20,150 nucleotides of DNA from CALXXL01 sp964512385 (GTDB lineage Bacteria; Verrucomicrobiota; Lentisphaeria; Victivallales; Victivallaceae). Position 1 is the first letter of the stretch, and every line of letters starts with the position of its first letter. This document shows positions 19,321-20,150 of this stretch, piece after piece. Under the pieces are notes generated by a model. It was not told the origin of the DNA and made no database searches. It was given only the letters and a program-made list of their open reading frames with translations. The position numbers and the translations under genes were made by a program. The DNA is taken from the NCBI GenBank assembly GCA_964512385.1, contig CAZEHZ010000037.1, forward strand, positions 1 through 20,150, in the 5' to 3' direction.

Positions 19321-20037
19321 ATGAATTTGCGTGGATTTTATAAGTTTTCGTTAGTGGATTATCCGGGAAAAATCGCCTGTATTGTATTTACCGGCGGCTG
19401 TAATTTCCGCTGTCCATACTGCCATAATGCGGCGTTGGTGCTGGACCCGTTAAGCCAGCCGCCGATAACCGAAAAAGAGGTGCTGAACTTTTTAGCCAAG
19501 CGGCAGGGTTTGCTGGAAGGCATCGTAATTTCCGGCGGTGAACCCACTTTACAGCCCGGCTTAAAGGAGTTTTGTCAACAGATAAAAGCCCTGGATTTTA
19601 AGATTAAACTGGACACTAATTCCTCTAACCCGGAAGTGGTTAAAGAGTTATACCATAACGGCCTGATTGATGCCTTAGGACTGGATGTTAAAGCCCCGTC
19701 AACGCAGTATGCCGAAGCCGTAAACGCCGCCGACCCGAAAATTGCGGATAAAGTTTTTGAAGTAATCAAGTTTGCCTTGGCACAAAAGATTCCGGCCGAT
19801 ATCCGCACCACCGTGCATAAAAGTTTATTGTCTGAAGCCGACTTGCAGACGATGTATAGCGAGTTGCGCACCTTAGGCGTAACCGAATGGACTCTGCAGC
19901 AGTATAATCCGGTGGAGGTTATTCAGCCGGAGTTGTCCGGAATACCGACTTACAGTGATGCGGAACTGGTTAAAGTGGCCGAAAAATTAGGCGCTGAAGT
20001 CAGGGTGCACGGCACCACCGGCCGGGTTCTGCGCTGA
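19321..20037 (+). CDS. nrdG: Anaerobic ribonucleoside-triphosphate reductase activating protein
   Basis: A 238-aa radical-SAM activase that generates the glycyl radical on NrdD, here presumably on the separate 46-aa polypeptide. The cluster motif C27-x3-C31-x2-C34 (CNFRCPYC) binds 4Fe-4S. FSLVDYPGKIACIVFTGGC is the classic NrdG opening, and SGGEPTLQP binds SAM. The length is that of the longer NrdG2 form rather than the 155-aa E. coli type. C-terminal segments LDVKAPSTQYAEAV and QQYNPVEVIQP complete the barrel. ATG is chosen because the conserved opening starts there. The usual ribosome binding site is missing, and a nested RNA fold lies just upstream. It is on the same transcript as nrdD unless processed in the 95-nt gap. 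Confidence 0.95.
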   Translation: MNLRGFYKFSLVDYPGKIACIVFTGGCNFRCPYCHNAALVLDPLSQPPITEKEVLNFLAKRQGLLEGIVISGGEPTLQPGLKEFCQQIKALDFKIKLDTNSSNPEVVKELYHNGLIDALGLDVKAPSTQYAEAVNAADPKIADKVFEVIKFALAQKIPADIRTTVHKSLLSEADLQTMYSELRTLGVTEWTLQQYNPVEVIQPELSGIPTYSDAELVKVAEKLGAEVRVHGTTGRVLR

Positions 20038-20061
20038 TCGTTTTATCGAATAAGATTTAAA

Positions 20062-20126
20062 TAGTCGATAATGTAAAAACGGCTATATGGTTAATAATCA
20101 AAAATCACCTTTTCCATTATCGACTA
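20062..20126. repeat. 12-bp inverted repeat downstream of nrdG
   Basis: TAGTCGATAATG (20062-20073) and CATTATCGACTA (20115-20126) are perfect complements, 41 nt apart. The right arm belongs to the motif also found before nrdG. There is no strong T-run after it, so a terminator role is not clear. The last 113 bases contain no gene that I can support. Confidence 0.55.
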
Positions 20127-20133
20127 AAATAAC
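20115..20133 (+). repeat. 19-nt imperfect repeat, copy 2
   Basis: Second copy of the motif described at 19235-19253, in the same orientation on the far side of nrdG. Its first 12 bases also form one arm of the downstream inverted repeat. Confidence 0.5.
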
Positions 20134-20150
20134 GGATAATTAAAAAAAAC

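Noticed and set aside
1..20150. CRISPR array, tRNA, rRNA, transposase or prophage genes
   Set aside because: I looked on both strands for regular repeats, cloverleaf ends, and recombinase or phage-like proteins, and found none.

Overview
The window looks like a chromosomal scaffold piece from an anaerobic Gram-negative bacterium of the PVC group, most likely Lentisphaerota/Victivallales. The taxonomic call is inference. It rests on a prepilin-like protein with the FTLIELLVVIAIIAILA amino terminus and a C-terminal H-X9-DG motif, an LA_2272-type surface-repeat protein, a Lentisphaerota-like Gfo/Idh/MocA oxidoreductase, and the oxygen-sensitive class III ribonucleotide reductase. Ten Ns at 2932-2941 mark an assembly gap. 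I see no rRNA, tRNA, CRISPR array, transposase or phage gene.

Layout. 1-1364: a YtrA-type GntR regulator overlapping a DUF6159-like membrane protein. 1475-2206: an exported repeat protein. 2301-2920: a MntA/HepT toxin-antitoxin pair that ends at the gap. 2996-5475 (minus strand): proB and miaB, overlapping by ATGA. 5634-6554: a small soluble Ser/Thr kinase with a zinc ribbon. 6737-7498: a prepilin-like H-X9-DG protein. 7660-8046: a small lipoprotein. 8143-9159 (minus): a lactonase-like beta-propeller with two good starts. 9324-10568: a Gfo/Idh/MocA oxidoreductase. 10668-12905: a CopA copper ATPase. 12906-16774 (minus): a three-gene unit with a WxcM/FdtD-like bifunctional protein, a DegT-family aminotransferase and a polytopic membrane protein of unknown role. 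The first two should make a dTDP-3-acetamido-3,6-dideoxyhexose (Fuc3NAc or Qui3NAc type). 17081-20037: the anaerobic ribonucleotide reductase operon.

The standout is that last operon. The large NrdD polypeptide (659 aa) stops just after the third putative metal ligand of its C-terminal zinc site. The missing end is encoded separately, 24 nt downstream and in the same reading frame, by a 46-codon gene at 19085-19225 with its own Shine-Dalgarno sequence. This small protein carries the glycyl-radical motif RVCGY and the fourth zinc-site cysteine. The reductase therefore appears to be a split enzyme whose radical-bearing tail is a separate polypeptide, followed by the activase NrdG. Between the small gene and nrdG lies a compact nested RNA structure. 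nrdG has no ordinary ribosome binding site, and 19-nt imperfect repeats flank it. The operon promoter carries two NrdR boxes 32 nt apart, one of which exactly fills the 16-nt spacer between -35 and -10.

Most promoters I can read here use a 16-nt spacer. Four clear factor-independent terminators separate the transcription units in the first half of the window.
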